Below, piece by piece: positions 17,816 to 26,663 of a stretch of DNA of 64,000 bases; position 1 is the stretch's first letter; each line of letters starts with the position of its first letter. The stretch covers positions 123,695 to 187,694 of the forward strand of contig PLYA01000076.1 of NCBI GenBank assembly GCA_003153315.1, written 5' to 3'. Source of the stretch: Bacteroidota bacterium (GTDB taxonomy: Bacteria; Bacteroidota; Bacteroidia; B-17B0; Aurantibacillaceae). The notes under the pieces are model-generated. The model was given only the letters and a program-made list of their open reading frames with translations, made no database searches and had not been told where the DNA came from. Both the position numbers and the translations under genes were made by a program.

Positions 17816-18787
17816 TTATGCCCCCGCAGGCGGCGTAGTCCCACCCGTTGTAGTTCCTCCACCTGTTGTACCGCCTGTAGCCACCATCGTAAAATCAGCT
17901 TCAATACTTTGCAGCGTGGTTATATTAAATGTTTTTGTTTGTGTTACAAAACCCGCACCACTCACCGTAATAGTAAAATCTCCTAAATGCAGTTGCGTAA
18001 ACCTAAAATGTCCGCTTGCATCTGTATAATGTTTTCTCAGTTTATTGCCGCTAAGCATCAAAACTATCTCCATGTGCGGCAAAGCCACACCCGCAGCATT
18101 ATATATAAAACCTTTAAATGTAGTGCTGTGGTGCACCCCCGTACTATGCGTAACCCTTGCACTCATATACCCATTATATAAAGCCGCATGCGGTGCTTTA
18201 TACTGCATCATCAGTGTATCAAGCGTATTTTCCAAAATCCCTTCAATAATTTCCACCTGCGCATCAATCGAGCCAGCCGCCGCATGTTGCGAGCTTATTT
18301 GCGCTTGCGGCGTTCCCACCAAAGCATTAAAAGTATTTATATCTCCGTTAAAAGCAGCCAATGTTGTAGCGTTGCAAGCCCAATCCCCCATAGCAGCAAT
18401 GTTAGGCTGCACAGCCGTATAAACGTTTCTGCACATATTTCCCAAATCGGCATCTTTACTGCTTACCAAACTGCTTTCAGTAATCGTACAAATGGTTTTC
18501 ATACCTGTATTTCCTACACTTGTAGCGTAACCCCGTCCGGCTGCGGCGTGTAATAATGTGGCTGCTATCAAGGCTTCTTTAGCCTGTGCCTTAGTTTCTG
18601 TAAAGGGTTGCGGTCCCGCCATGCGTGTACTGTCGGCATTATTCAATACCCCCATATTGGTAAGTATACTATTCATGGTTGCCGTAAAAGTAGCGTTACC
18701 CGTCCAAATGGCTTTGTTAGCAGGTATGTTCAACAGCGCAACTGTGCTGTCAATCATGTTTACTTTCTGTGTTTGCTTCTTATTCAT
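17816..18787 (-). CDS. Carboxypeptidase-regulatory-like (beta-sandwich) domain protein
   Basis: 323 aa. No signal peptide is visible ('MNKKQTQKVNMIDSTVALL'). Residues ~1-215 are predicted helical, Ala-rich and of unknown fold. Residues ~222-305 form a CarboxypepD_reg-like seven-strand domain ('TFKGFIYNAAGVALPHMEIV', 'TDASGHFRFTQLHLGDFTIT'). A Gly/Thr-rich tail ends in 'TPPAGA'. It has its own TAATTTTG element and a terminator, so it is probably monocistronic. It is part of the block inserted between nuoI and nuoJ. The role is unknown; the C-terminal fold usually mediates binding rather than catalysis. Confidence 0.7.
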   Translation of the reverse strand: MNKKQTQKVNMIDSTVALLNIPANKAIWTGNATFTATMNSILTNMGVLNNADSTRMAGPQPFTETKAQAKEALIAATLLHAAAGRGYATSVGNTGMKTICTITESSLVSSKDADLGNMCRNVYTAVQPNIAAMGDWACNATTLAAFNGDINTFNALVGTPQAQISSQHAAAGSIDAQVEIIEGILENTLDTLMMQYKAPHAALYNGYMSARVTHSTGVHHSTTFKGFIYNAAGVALPHMEIVLMLSGNKLRKHYTDASGHFRFTQLHLGDFTITVSGAGFVTQTKTFNITTLQSIEADFTMVATGGTTGGGTTTGGTTPPAGA

Positions 18788-18822
18788 GGCCTTTGTTTTT
18801 AAGGTTAATAATAGCTCTATAC

Positions 18823-18830
18823 CAAAATTA
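18823..18830 (-). promoter_or_regulatory. TAnnTTTG -7 element for the gene at 17816-18787
   Basis: TAATTTTG on the minus strand, 36 bases upstream of the ATG. It matches the Bacteroidota -7 consensus; the -33 element is unclear. Confidence 0.5.
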
Positions 18831-18922
18831 AATCATTTTTTTCTTAAAAACAAAATTTCAGGCAAAAATATTTCAACCACGGGCAGATATATTTATCGAC
18901 CAATACCCTAAATTAACCCTCC

Positions 18923-19250
18923 GTTTGCTTTCCAAGCATTGTCCGTTGCTATTCAACCACTTTCGGTGGCAATTCAACCCTTGTCAGTTGCTATCCAAGC
19001 AATGTCGGTGGCAACCCAACCATTGTCAGTTGCTTTCCAAGCATTGTCAGCGGCAATTCAACCAATGTCAGTTGCAATTCAACCAATATCGGTGGCAATT
19101 CAACCATTATCAGTTGCCTTCCAAGCAATGTCGGCGGCAATTCAACCAATGTCAATGGCAATTCAAGCACTTTCAGTTGCTTTCCTAGCATTATTTGTTG
19201 CATTTCAAGCCTTGTCAGTTGTAATTCAACCAATTTCGCTTGCTTTTCAT
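18923..19250. repeat. 21-bp tandem array A
   Basis: About 15 degenerate units with a constant 21-bp step. The TTGC/TGGC anchor falls at 18925, 18946, 18967, 18988, 19009, 19030, 19051 and 19072, with no indel. A typical unit is 'caattcaaccaatgtcagttg'. Units alternate loosely between a 'tttccaagca' and an 'attcaacc' form. The array fills most of the 521-base gap between nuoI and the gene at 17816; the remainder holds the nuoI terminator and a promoter. Three reading frames stay open across much of it, an automatic result of a 21-bp stop-free unit. Confidence 0.93.
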
Positions 19251-19273
19251 TAATAGGTTGGTATTTTAACAAA

Positions 19274-19292
19274 GCGGCGGTTTCACCGCCGC
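19274..19292 (-). terminator. Strong hairpin after nuoI
   Basis: GCGGCGGT-TTC-ACCGCCGC is a perfect 8-bp GC stem with a 3-nt loop. It lies 17 bases after the nuoI stop and is followed on the minus strand by TTTGTTAAAAT. It would end nuoA-I transcription before array A. A weaker AAAAGC/GCTTTT hairpin at 19300-19319 overlaps the stop codon. Confidence 0.65.
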
Positions 19293-19308
19293 AAAGCTCA
19301 AAAGCGTT

Positions 19309-19914
19309 CTAATGCTTTTCTTTTAGCTTTTTTCCGTCATATAGCTCGTTATGCTTCAATCCGGGTGTTTTTTTAAACTCCAACACTTCAGGTGTCTGAC
19401 GTTTTGTTACATCAATTCGCTCAGTCATCTTCTCAACCAACTTATCTTTTCCGTAAATAAAATCTTCGCGCTCAAATTCAGTATCCACAATTTTATCGGT
19501 TAAGAAAATAGCCTCTTTAGGGCACGCTTCTTCGCACAAACCGCAAAAAATACAACGCAGCATATTTATCTCATACTTTGTTGCATATTTTTCTTCGCGG
19601 TATAAATGCTCTTCTCCTTTTTTACGCTCCCCACTTTCCATGGTAATGGCTTCTGCCGGACAAGCAACCGCACACATACCGCAAGAGGTACAGCGCTCTG
19701 CCCCATTATCATCGCGCTTTAAAACATGTTGCCCACGGTAAACAGCAGAGGTTTGTCTTTTTTGTTCAGGGTAGCGAATAGTAACAGACTTCTTGAAAAG
19801 GTGACTAAGTGTAATGCTCATTCCCTTAAAAATGGCAGGCAAATAAAGTTTTTCCATGCCGGATTGCTCTTTATTTGAAACTACTTTGCTTCTATTTGTA
19901 AGTTGTAAAGCCAT
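19309..19914 (-). CDS. nuoI: NADH-quinone oxidoreductase subunit I
   Basis: 201 aa ferredoxin-like subunit of the peripheral arm. Two [4Fe-4S] motifs, 'CTSCGMCAVACP' and 'CIFCGLCEEACP', bind clusters N6a and N6b, which pass electrons to NuoB. It starts 7 bases after the nuoH stop. Normally nuoJ would follow directly. Here a GC hairpin, a repeat array and four surface-protein genes intervene, while a second copy of the last 16 codons sits before nuoJ. Confidence 0.97.
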   Translation of the reverse strand: MALQLTNRSKVVSNKEQSGMEKLYLPAIFKGMSITLSHLFKKSVTIRYPEQKRQTSAVYRGQHVLKRDDNGAERCTSCGMCAVACPAEAITMESGERKKGEEHLYREEKYATKYEINMLRCIFCGLCEEACPKEAIFLTDKIVDTEFEREDFIYGKDKLVEKMTERIDVTKRQTPEVLEFKKTPGLKHNELYDGKKLKEKH

Positions 19915-19921
19915 GTTTAAT

Positions 19922-20968
19922 TTATTTACTAAAATAATACATCCCCAATGTTGTTAAAGCTAAATTAACCAACGATAATGGAATTAAAACTTTCCAACCT
20001 AAATTCATTAATTGATCGTAACGGAAACGAGGCAATGTCCAACGAACCCACATAAACAAACAAATGAAAAGTACAATCTTTGTAAAGTAAGCTCCGAAAC
20101 CGATTAAGGAAATCCAGATAGAACCTTCCTGCAAACCCATTGCATTATATAACTCGTGCGCGAATGGAAAGTTGTATCCGCCAAAATAAAAGGCAGCCAT
20201 TACTGCTGATGAAATGAACATATTGATATACTCGGCAAATAAGTATAACCCCAGTTTCATAGAAGAATATTCTGTATGATAACCGCCTACTAATTCGCTT
20301 TCACATTCGGCTAAGTCAAAAGGCGCACGGTTTGTTTCTGCTAATGCACAGATAAAGAATATTAAAAAGCCCAAAGGCTGATAAACAAAATTGCAAACAC
20401 CTGCATCTTGTTTCTCTACAATTTCATGTAAGCTAAGCGTACCGCCTGCGGTAATTATTAAAGCAATAACTGCAATACCCATGGCAATTTCATAACTTAT
20501 CATTTGCGAAGAAGCACGAATTGCACCCAGCAAAGCAAACTTATTGTTAGATGCCCAACCGCCAATCATAATGCCATACACACCAATAGAAACAACTCCC
20601 AGTAAATACAACACACCAATATTTATATCCGTAATTTGAAAAGCAAAATTTCTTCCGCCAAGCATAAAATCTTTACCCCAAGGAATTACAACGGAAGTCA
20701 TACAGGCAGTAACCATAAACAAACAAGGACCTAATATGAAAAGGAATTTATTAGAAACATTTGGAATGATTTCTTCTTTAAAGAACATCTTGCCTCCATC
20801 AGCTAAAGGTTGCAATAAGCCAAACGGACCCGCTCTGTTAGGTCCCACACGGTCTTGCAGGAAGGAAGCAAACTTACGTTCCCACCAGGTTGAGTAAGCA
20901 GCCACACCCAAAGAGATTGCGAAGATGATTACACACAGAACAGCTTTATATATTACAAATGCTAACAT
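19922..20968 (-). CDS. nuoH: NADH-quinone oxidoreductase subunit H
   Basis: 348 aa, about eight transmembrane helices; this subunit forms much of the quinone chamber. Diagnostic segments are 'WWERKFASFLQDRVGPNRAG', 'FGLLQPLADGGKMFFKEE', 'GWASNNKFALLGAIRASSQM' and 'AETNRAPFDLAECESELVGG', the acidic loop next to the quinone site. It starts 3 bases after the nuoG stop. Length is normal. Confidence 0.97.
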   Translation of the reverse strand: MLAFVIYKAVLCVIIFAISLGVAAYSTWWERKFASFLQDRVGPNRAGPFGLLQPLADGGKMFFKEEIIPNVSNKFLFILGPCLFMVTACMTSVVIPWGKDFMLGGRNFAFQITDINIGVLYLLGVVSIGVYGIMIGGWASNNKFALLGAIRASSQMISYEIAMGIAVIALIITAGGTLSLHEIVEKQDAGVCNFVYQPLGFLIFFICALAETNRAPFDLAECESELVGGYHTEYSSMKLGLYLFAEYINMFISSAVMAAFYFGGYNFPFAHELYNAMGLQEGSIWISLIGFGAYFTKIVLFICLFMWVRWTLPRFRYDQLMNLGWKVLIPLSLVNLALTTLGMYYFSK

Positions 20969-20971
20969 ACT

Positions 20972-21955
20972 TTAGGGACGTTTATCATAATTCATAAAAC
21001 CTAGTGCCTTTTGATGCTTTAATATCTCCACTTCCTTTTCATTTAAATGCTCGTACTGATTTTGTGAAATAACTGAATGATGGGAAATTGGCGAAGGTCC
21101 TTCAATTACCCAATCTGATTTTCTCTTGTGTTCAAAACGACAATCATTGCAAATAAAATCTTCCGCCTCACCCCACTGGTCTTTACGAGCAGTAACACGT
21201 AACACATCTTCTCCTTTAAACCACAAACGAACCTTACCACTGCATTTATCACATTTACGATGCGCTTCAACAGGCTTGGTAAACCATACACGTTGTTTAA
21301 AGCGGAAAGTTTTATCCGTTAAAGCACCTACCGGACAAACATCAATTACATTCCCCGAAAAATCATTTTCAATTACATTCTCTATATAGGTAGAAATCTC
21401 TGCAGCATCGCCACGGTGCATAACACCATGCACACGGTTATCTGTAATCTGCTCAGCTACTTTTACGCAACGGAAACACATAATGCAACGCGTCATATGA
21501 AGTTTGATATATTTACCAATATCAATCATATCAAACTCACGACGCTTAAACTCGTAGCGTGTTTTTACAGAACCGTTGTTATAACCTAAATCCTGTAAAT
21601 GACATTCGCCTGCCTGATCGCAAACTGGGCAATCAAGCGGATGATTAATTAATAAAAACTCAACCACACCTTTTCTTGCTTCTAATAAATCAGGAGAAGT
21701 AAAATTCTGCACTTCCATACCATCCATAACCTCTGTACGGCATGATGCAACAGGCTTTGGCATAGGAGTAGGGTTAGCAGCACTGCCTTTAGTTACCTTC
21801 ACAATACAGGTACGGCAATAGCCACCGCTTGTTTTCAGCTTGGTGTAATAACACATTGCCGGAGGCGCCACTTTAGGGCCAATCATACGTGCAGCTTGCA
21901 GTATGGTGGTTCCTTTGGGTACGTCTATTTCTATTCCGTCTATTGTAACTTTCAT
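20972..21955 (-). CDS. nuoG: NADH-quinone oxidoreductase subunit G, short form
   Basis: 327 aa, against ~900 in E. coli. The N-terminus has the [2Fe-2S] ligands (C in 'PAMCYYTKLK', 'GGYCRTCIV', 'VASCRTEV'), then the His/Cys [4Fe-4S] motif 'HPLDCPVCDQAGEC', then 'CIMCFRCVKVA' with 'VCPVGAL' for a further [4Fe-4S] cluster. The molybdopterin-oxidoreductase-like domain is missing; the protein ends with two CxxC pairs ('CDKCSG', 'CNDCRF'), perhaps a zinc site. Short NuoG is, to my knowledge, common in Bacteroidota and not a truncation. Its start abuts the nuoF stop. Confidence 0.9.
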   Translation of the reverse strand: MKVTIDGIEIDVPKGTTILQAARMIGPKVAPPAMCYYTKLKTSGGYCRTCIVKVTKGSAANPTPMPKPVASCRTEVMDGMEVQNFTSPDLLEARKGVVEFLLINHPLDCPVCDQAGECHLQDLGYNNGSVKTRYEFKRREFDMIDIGKYIKLHMTRCIMCFRCVKVAEQITDNRVHGVMHRGDAAEISTYIENVIENDFSGNVIDVCPVGALTDKTFRFKQRVWFTKPVEAHRKCDKCSGKVRLWFKGEDVLRVTARKDQWGEAEDFICNDCRFEHKRKSDWVIEGPSPISHHSVISQNQYEHLNEKEVEILKHQKALGFMNYDKRP

Positions 21956-23296
21956 TTAGGCAACAACATTTTTATTTAACCTACTGTAATGACTAACGTC
22001 ATCAAACTTTTTCTTCTTGGCAATATCAATAAACTCTTGTTTAAAGTGGCGTATGGCAGCAGCCACAGGCCATGCAGCAGCTTCGCCAAGCGGACAAATA
22101 GTTTTCCCTTCTATCTTACTTTGTATATCCCACAACAAATCAACATCACTTTCATTAGCTGTTCCGTTAATAAACTTCTGTAATATTTTTTCCATCCAAC
22201 CCGTTCCTTCACGGCAAGGAGAGCATTGTCCGCAAGACTCGTGGTGATAAAAACGAGTGAACGTATATAAATTCTTTACAATACTGGTATCTTCATCCAT
22301 AACAATAAAGCCACCTGAACCCAACATGGTTCCAGTAATAAAACCACCATCTCCTAAGCTTTCGTATGTCATTAATCGAGGCTCGCCTTTGGCAGTCTTT
22401 AATATCAATTCAGCCGGAAGGATTGGAACCGAAGAACCTCCTGCAACAACTGCCTTTAGTTTTTTTCCGTTGCGAATTCCGCCGCAATATTCTTCGCTAA
22501 AAATAAATTCTTCAACTGGTAAGCCTAATTCCAACTCATATACACCGGGTTTATTGATATGCCCTGATGCAGAAATTAATTTTGTTCCCGTTGATTTACC
22601 CACACCAATCTTTGCATACTCTTCTCCTCCGTTATTTACAATAGGAACAACCGCAGCAATGGTCTCTACATTGTTTACCACCGTAGGGCAGCCCCACAAA
22701 CCAGCTATAGCAGGGAAGGGAGGTTTAATGCGCGGGTTACCACGCTTACCTTCCAATGATTCTAATAGGGCCGTTTCTTCTCCACAGATATATGCACCTG
22801 CACCAATCTGCATGTGCAAATCAAGTGAGTAATTAGTTCCTAGAATATTTTCTCCGAGAAAGCCTGCAGCATAAGCTTCTTTAATTGCTTTTTCTAAGAT
22901 GCGGTGTACATAAAAATATTCTCCGCGAATGTAGATGTATGAATTACGAGCGCCCAACGCATAAGAAGCAGTAATCATTCCCTCAATTAAAGCATGAGGA
23001 TGACGCTCCATTAAATACCTGTCTTTAAAAGTACCCGGCTCAGATTCATCTGCATTGCAAACCAAATAACGGGGCACACCTTCGGGCTTTGCAAGGAAAG
23101 ACCATTTTAATCCGGTTGGGAAACCTGCACCACCACGCCCACGCAAGCCCGATTTTTTAACCTCTTCGGTTATCTGCTCAGGCGTCATGGTTTTTAAAGC
23201 TTTCTCCACAGAAGCATATCCGCCATGCGCACGATAAACTTCAAGCGTATGAATGTTTGGAACGTGGTCGTTATGTATTAAAAGTTTTTTGCCCAT
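21956..23296 (-). CDS. nuoF: NADH-quinone oxidoreductase subunit F
   Basis: 446 aa NADH-binding, FMN-containing subunit. '[18 protein letters not shown]' binds NADH and FMN, '[14 protein letters not shown]' is the FMN-contact segment, and '[13 protein letters not shown]' with 'ICPLGEA' downstream ligates cluster N3. It accepts hydride from NADH and passes electrons into the iron-sulfur chain. It sits 11 bases after nuoE and directly before nuoG. Length is typical. Confidence 0.97.
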   Translation of the reverse strand: MGKKLLIHNDHVPNIHTLEVYRAHGGYASVEKALKTMTPEQITEEVKKSGLRGRGGAGFPTGLKWSFLAKPEGVPRYLVCNADESEPGTFKDRYLMERHPHALIEGMITASYALGARNSYIYIRGEYFYVHRILEKAIKEAYAAGFLGENILGTNYSLDLHMQIGAGAYICGEETALLESLEGKRGNPRIKPPFPAIAGLWGCPTVVNNVETIAAVVPIVNNGGEEYAKIGVGKSTGTKLISASGHINKPGVYELELGLPVEEFIFSEEYCGGIRNGKKLKAVVAGGSSVPILPAELILKTAKGEPRLMTYESLGDGGFITGTMLGSGGFIVMDEDTSIVKNLYTFTRFYHHESCGQCSPCREGTGWMEKILQKFINGTANESDVDLLWDIQSKIEGKTICPLGEAAAWPVAAAIRHFKQEFIDIAKKKKFDDVSHYSRLNKNVVA

Positions 23297-23307
23297 TTAC
23301 CAGAATG

Positions 23308-23889
23308 CTATAATGTATTTTGATAATCTAAATCTGTGTAACTTCTTTGTCTTCCTTCTGAACGATACTTTTCTATTAAAGAATCTACTTTCTCATAAGT
23401 CAGGTTTTCATGATATGATGCACCACATTGTAACATAGGCGCTGTACCGCAAGAACCTAAACATTCAACCGTCTTCAACGTAAACATACCATCTTTGGTA
23501 GTTTCTCCGTCTTTAATATTTAATTTCTTCTCGATATATTTTACAATATCTTCTGCTCCGCATAACCAGCAGGAAGAAGTACGACAAACTTCCAACGTGC
23601 ATTTACCGACCGACTTAAGGTTGAACATAGAATAGAAAGACGCCACTTCAAAAACCTCAACAGGTTTTATTTTTAAAAAATCAGCTACATAATCCATCGC
23701 TTCCGGACTAAGCCATCCGCCAAATTCAGCTTGTGCAATATGTAGGATAGGTATAACAGCAGACTTCTTTTTATCGGCAGGATAACGTGCCAGTATTTCC
23801 TGCGCAGCAATCATGGCATCTTCATTAAAGTGAATAGCTTTTCTTTTTGCTTCATCAAAATGTTGTGCTCCGTGTACTTGTGCGCTCAT
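23308..23889 (-). CDS. nuoE: NADH-quinone oxidoreductase subunit E
   Basis: 193 aa thioredoxin-fold subunit with a [2Fe-2S] cluster (N1a). The ligands are seen as 'CRTSSCWLCG' (C-x4-C) and 'ECLGSCGTAP' (C-x3-C). The helical N-terminus 'ILARYPADKKKSAVIPILH' is typical. It lies between nuoD (14-base gap) and nuoF and forms the NADH dehydrogenase module with NuoF. Confidence 0.96.
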   Translation of the reverse strand: MSAQVHGAQHFDEAKRKAIHFNEDAMIAAQEILARYPADKKKSAVIPILHIAQAEFGGWLSPEAMDYVADFLKIKPVEVFEVASFYSMFNLKSVGKCTLEVCRTSSCWLCGAEDIVKYIEKKLNIKDGETTKDGMFTLKTVECLGSCGTAPMLQCGASYHENLTYEKVDSLIEKYRSEGRQRSYTDLDYQNTL

Positions 23890-23903
23890 CTTTTAATACA
23901 ATT

Positions 23904-25124
23904 TTATGCGTCTAACTCACCTGCAATTACGTTCATACTACTCATGGTTAAAATAGCATCACTTAACATGCCACCTTTTATCATTTCAGGATATGCCTGA
24001 TAATAAATAAAACATGGTCTGCGGAAATGCAAACGATAAGGTGTTCTACCGCCATCACTAACTAAATAAAAACCTAACTCGCCATTACCACCTTCCACAC
24101 AATGATAAACTTCTCCTGCCGGAATGTCCGTCTCACCCATCACTATTTTAAAGTGATAGATAAGCGCTTCCATGTTATTATAAACTTGTTCTTTAGGTGG
24201 CAAATAAAAATCAGGGATGTTGGCATGTGTCAATCCATCGGTTGGTATATTCTTTAAAGCCTGCTCGATAATCTTTAACGATTGCCACATTTCTTCCTGA
24301 CGAACCATGAATCTATCGTAGGTGTCTCCACTGGTTCCAACAGGAATGATGAAATCAAAATCCTGATAAGATGAATACGGATTTGCCACACGCACATCGT
24401 AATCAACACCGGCTGCACGAAGGTTAGGGCCTGTAAAGCTATATTCCAAAGCCATCTCGGCAGTAATAGAACCGCAGTTAACCGTGCGGTCCATAAAAAT
24501 TCTATTGCGTTCTAACAAATTAGCAAACTCTTGTAAAGCTTTAGGGTATTCTTTTACAAAGTTGCGAATCTTATCCCAGGTCTTAGCAGGGAAATCAGCA
24601 TCAAAACCACCAATGCGACCAATGTTGGTAGTTAAACGTGCGCCGCAAATGTCTTCGTAGATATCGTAAATTTTTTCTCTCCACTGGAAGATGTAAAGGA
24701 AGCCTGTCATGGCTCCGGTATCAACACCAATAACCGAGTTACAAATCAAATGATCGGAAATACGAGAAAGCTCCATAATGATAACACGCATATATTCTGC
24801 GCGTTTAGGAATCTCCGCTTTAATCAGTTTCTCAACCGTCATGTACCAACCAAAATTATTGATGGGCGATGAGCAGTAATTCATTCTATCAGTAAGCGGA
24901 GTAATTTGTGCATAGGGGCGGCGTTCCGCAAGTTTCTCGAAAGCACGGTGAATATAACCAACAGTAGGAGTAGCCTCATGGATAATCTCCCCATCCATTT
25001 TTAATACGTTCTGAAAGATACCATGCGTAGCAGGGTGTGTAGGACCAAGGTTAAGAATATGATATTCTTTCTCGATAGTATCTTCAGTCGGAGGAATTAT
25101 ATTTTTAGTTTCTTTCTTACTCAT
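23904..25124 (-). CDS. nuoD: NADH-quinone oxidoreductase subunit D
   Basis: 406 aa from the ATG at 25124; an in-frame TTG two codons upstream is less likely. This is the 49-kDa quinone-site subunit, related to hydrogenase large subunits without the NiFe ligands. 'LNLGPTHPATHGIF' carries the conserved His-x-x-x-His quinone loop; 'RADFDADFP'-like text is present here as 'GGFDADFPAKTW'. Other signatures are 'NCGSITAEMALEYSFTGP' and the C-terminal 'DAILTMSSMNVIAGELD'. It is a separate gene from nuoC, which ends 12 bases upstream; some lineages fuse the two. Confidence 0.96.
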   Translation of the reverse strand: MSKKETKNIIPPTEDTIEKEYHILNLGPTHPATHGIFQNVLKMDGEIIHEATPTVGYIHRAFEKLAERRPYAQITPLTDRMNYCSSPINNFGWYMTVEKLIKAEIPKRAEYMRVIIMELSRISDHLICNSVIGVDTGAMTGFLYIFQWREKIYDIYEDICGARLTTNIGRIGGFDADFPAKTWDKIRNFVKEYPKALQEFANLLERNRIFMDRTVNCGSITAEMALEYSFTGPNLRAAGVDYDVRVANPYSSYQDFDFIIPVGTSGDTYDRFMVRQEEMWQSLKIIEQALKNIPTDGLTHANIPDFYLPPKEQVYNNMEALIYHFKIVMGETDIPAGEVYHCVEGGNGELGFYLVSDGGRTPYRLHFRRPCFIYYQAYPEMIKGGMLSDAILTMSSMNVIAGELDA

Positions 25125-25136
25125 TATCAAATACTA

Positions 25137-25640
25137 TTATCGTCCGAACATTTTATCACTCTTATCATCACGGGATTGGTCTTCCAATGGATATTCTTTT
25201 CTCATTGGAAAAATATTCATTTCATCTACATTTAAAATACGTTTCAGGTTTGGATGTCCTTTAAACTTAACACCGAAGAAATCATAGGTTTCGCGCTCCA
25301 TCCAGTTAGCACCTTTCCAAAGGTCGGTAGCCGTTGGTATTTCAGGATTAGCCATCGGGAAGAAAGTCTTTACACGTATGCGGAAATTCTTACTCATATT
25401 GTGTAAATGATAAATAACACCTAAGTGCTTTTCATCAGGGGTTTGAAACCCGGTTAAATCGGTAAGGAAATGGAAGTTCAGTTCTTCATCGCTTTTTAGG
25501 AAAGCCAATACATCGTGTATATGTTCTTTATTAATTACAAAAACAGGGAAATCGTATAGCAGTTCGGCAGACTCAACGCTGCCATGAAATTTTTCTTTCA
25601 GTTTGGTGTTTACAAGCTCTAATAGTTCTGCTTTCTCCAT
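25137..25640 (-). CDS. nuoC: NADH-quinone oxidoreductase subunit C
   Basis: 167 aa, 30-kDa subunit of the connecting module. The signature is 'NWMERETYDFFGVKFKGHP', followed by 'RILNVDEMN' and 'FPMRKEYPLED'. Its start overlaps the nuoB stop by one base, which suggests translational coupling. It holds NuoD and NuoB together in the peripheral arm. Confidence 0.96.
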   Translation of the reverse strand: MEKAELLELVNTKLKEKFHGSVESAELLYDFPVFVINKEHIHDVLAFLKSDEELNFHFLTDLTGFQTPDEKHLGVIYHLHNMSKNFRIRVKTFFPMANPEIPTATDLWKGANWMERETYDFFGVKFKGHPNLKRILNVDEMNIFPMRKEYPLEDQSRDDKSDKMFGR

Positions 25641-26203
25641 TATTCCATTCCGTAGCTGTTCAACATTCTTTTATATTCAGGTGAATTGCGACGACGAAGT
25701 GATTCATTCTTGGCAAGTTCCTGAATTTTTAATATACCTTCAATAATTTGTTCCGGACGAGGAGGGCAACCCGGCACATACACATCTACCGGAATAATAC
25801 GGTCTATACCCTGCAACACGCTGTATGTATCAAATATACCACCGCTGCTGGCACAAGCACCTACTGAAAGAACCCATTTTGGTTCTGCCATTTGCTCGTA
25901 AACCTGACGCAGGGTTGGTCCCATCTTTTTGGCAATAGTACCCATCACCATCAGCATATCTGCCTGACGGGGAGAAAAACTTAAACGCTCTGAACCAAAA
26001 CGAGCTAAATCGTATGTAGATGCCATGGTTGCCATAAACTCTATACCGCAGCAAGAGGTGGCAAAAGGCAAGGGCCATAAAGAATTAGCACGAGCCAAAC
26101 CAATAACTTGTTCCATTTTGGTAGCAAAAAAACCGGGACCTTCAATTCCTTCAGGGCTTTTGGCTATCTCTAGTTTGGTGCGTTTTGTTAATTCTGTGCT
26201 CAT
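25640..26203 (-). CDS. nuoB: NADH-quinone oxidoreductase subunit B
   Basis: 187 aa. It holds cluster N2, the last electron donor to quinone. The tandem cysteines appear in '[16 protein letters not shown]', and the other ligands in '[12 protein letters not shown]' and '[16 protein letters not shown]'. Length is normal. It starts 21 bases after nuoA and overlaps nuoC by one base. Confidence 0.97.
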   Translation of the reverse strand: MSTELTKRTKLEIAKSPEGIEGPGFFATKMEQVIGLARANSLWPLPFATSCCGIEFMATMASTYDLARFGSERLSFSPRQADMLMVMGTIAKKMGPTLRQVYEQMAEPKWVLSVGACASSGGIFDTYSVLQGIDRIIPVDVYVPGCPPRPEQIIEGILKIQELAKNESLRRRNSPEYKRMLNSYGME

Positions 26204-26224
26204 CTTAATTCTTTAATTAAATGC

Positions 26225-26596
26225 TTAGTCTTCCCAAGTCAATGCTTTTTTGGCAATCATATAATAAAAGCCCACCAGCAACAATGCCACAAACGAAAAC
26301 ATTTCTATAATGCCTAAACCACCCAATTCTTTAAAGTTAACTGCCCAAGGGTACATAAAGATAACCTCCACATCAAACAGCACAAATAAGATGGCAACCA
26401 AAAAGTATTTAATAGAGAAGGGTAAACGGGCATTGCCTTCAGGTTCTATGCCGCACTCAAAGCTTTCTAATTTAATTTTTGTTTTGCGTTTAGGCCCTAA
26501 AAGGTGGGTGGCTACCATGGTGGTTACCACAAACCCTGCGGCAACTAAAAACATAAGAACTATGGGTAAATAATCAATAGGTGAGTTTGCAGCCAT
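26225..26596 (-). CDS. nuoA: NADH-quinone oxidoreductase subunit A
   Basis: 123 aa, three transmembrane helices, first gene of the operon. The signature 'KLESFECGIEP' is the Cys-bearing loop near the quinone site, and 'FLVAILFVLFDVEVIFMYPW' is the conserved TM2 with acidic residues. A TAAATTTG element 22 bases upstream is the likely operon promoter. Array B begins further upstream. Confidence 0.96.
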   Translation of the reverse strand: MAANSPIDYLPIVLMFLVAAGFVVTTMVATHLLGPKRKTKIKLESFECGIEPEGNARLPFSIKYFLVAILFVLFDVEVIFMYPWAVNFKELGGLGIIEMFSFVALLLVGFYYMIAKKALTWED

Positions 26597-26618
26597 ATTA
26601 TTGATTTTTAAATCGGGA

Positions 26619-26626
26619 CAAATTTA
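26619..26626 (-). promoter_or_regulatory. TAnnTTTG -7 element for the nuoA-I operon
   Basis: TAAATTTG on the minus strand, 22 bases upstream of the nuoA ATG. No convincing -33 element is seen. The same octamer sits in front of the act operon. Confidence 0.55.
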
Positions 26627-26663
26627 GCATCTCCTTTTGAAAAGCGAAATTTTATTAGATAAT

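Noticed and set aside
11553..18787. Prophage or integrative element carrying the tail-fibre-like gene
   Set aside because: No integrase, terminase, capsid, att duplication or tRNA target is present; the genes look like envelope proteins.
18923..19250. CRISPR array
   Set aside because: Units follow each other without spacers, are too degenerate, and no cas gene is nearby. The same holds for arrays B, C and D.
18925..19272. Open frames of 87, 104 and 93 codons across array A as genes
   Set aside because: A stop-free 21-bp unit gives open frames on both strands by itself; no promoter or conserved start supports one frame.
20972..21955. Truncated nuoG pseudogene
   Set aside because: All expected iron-sulfur motifs are intact, the flanking genes abut cleanly, and the short form is, to my knowledge, usual in this phylum.
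22257..22832. 191-codon plus-strand frame
   Set aside because: It lies fully antisense to nuoF, which has all its catalytic motifs.
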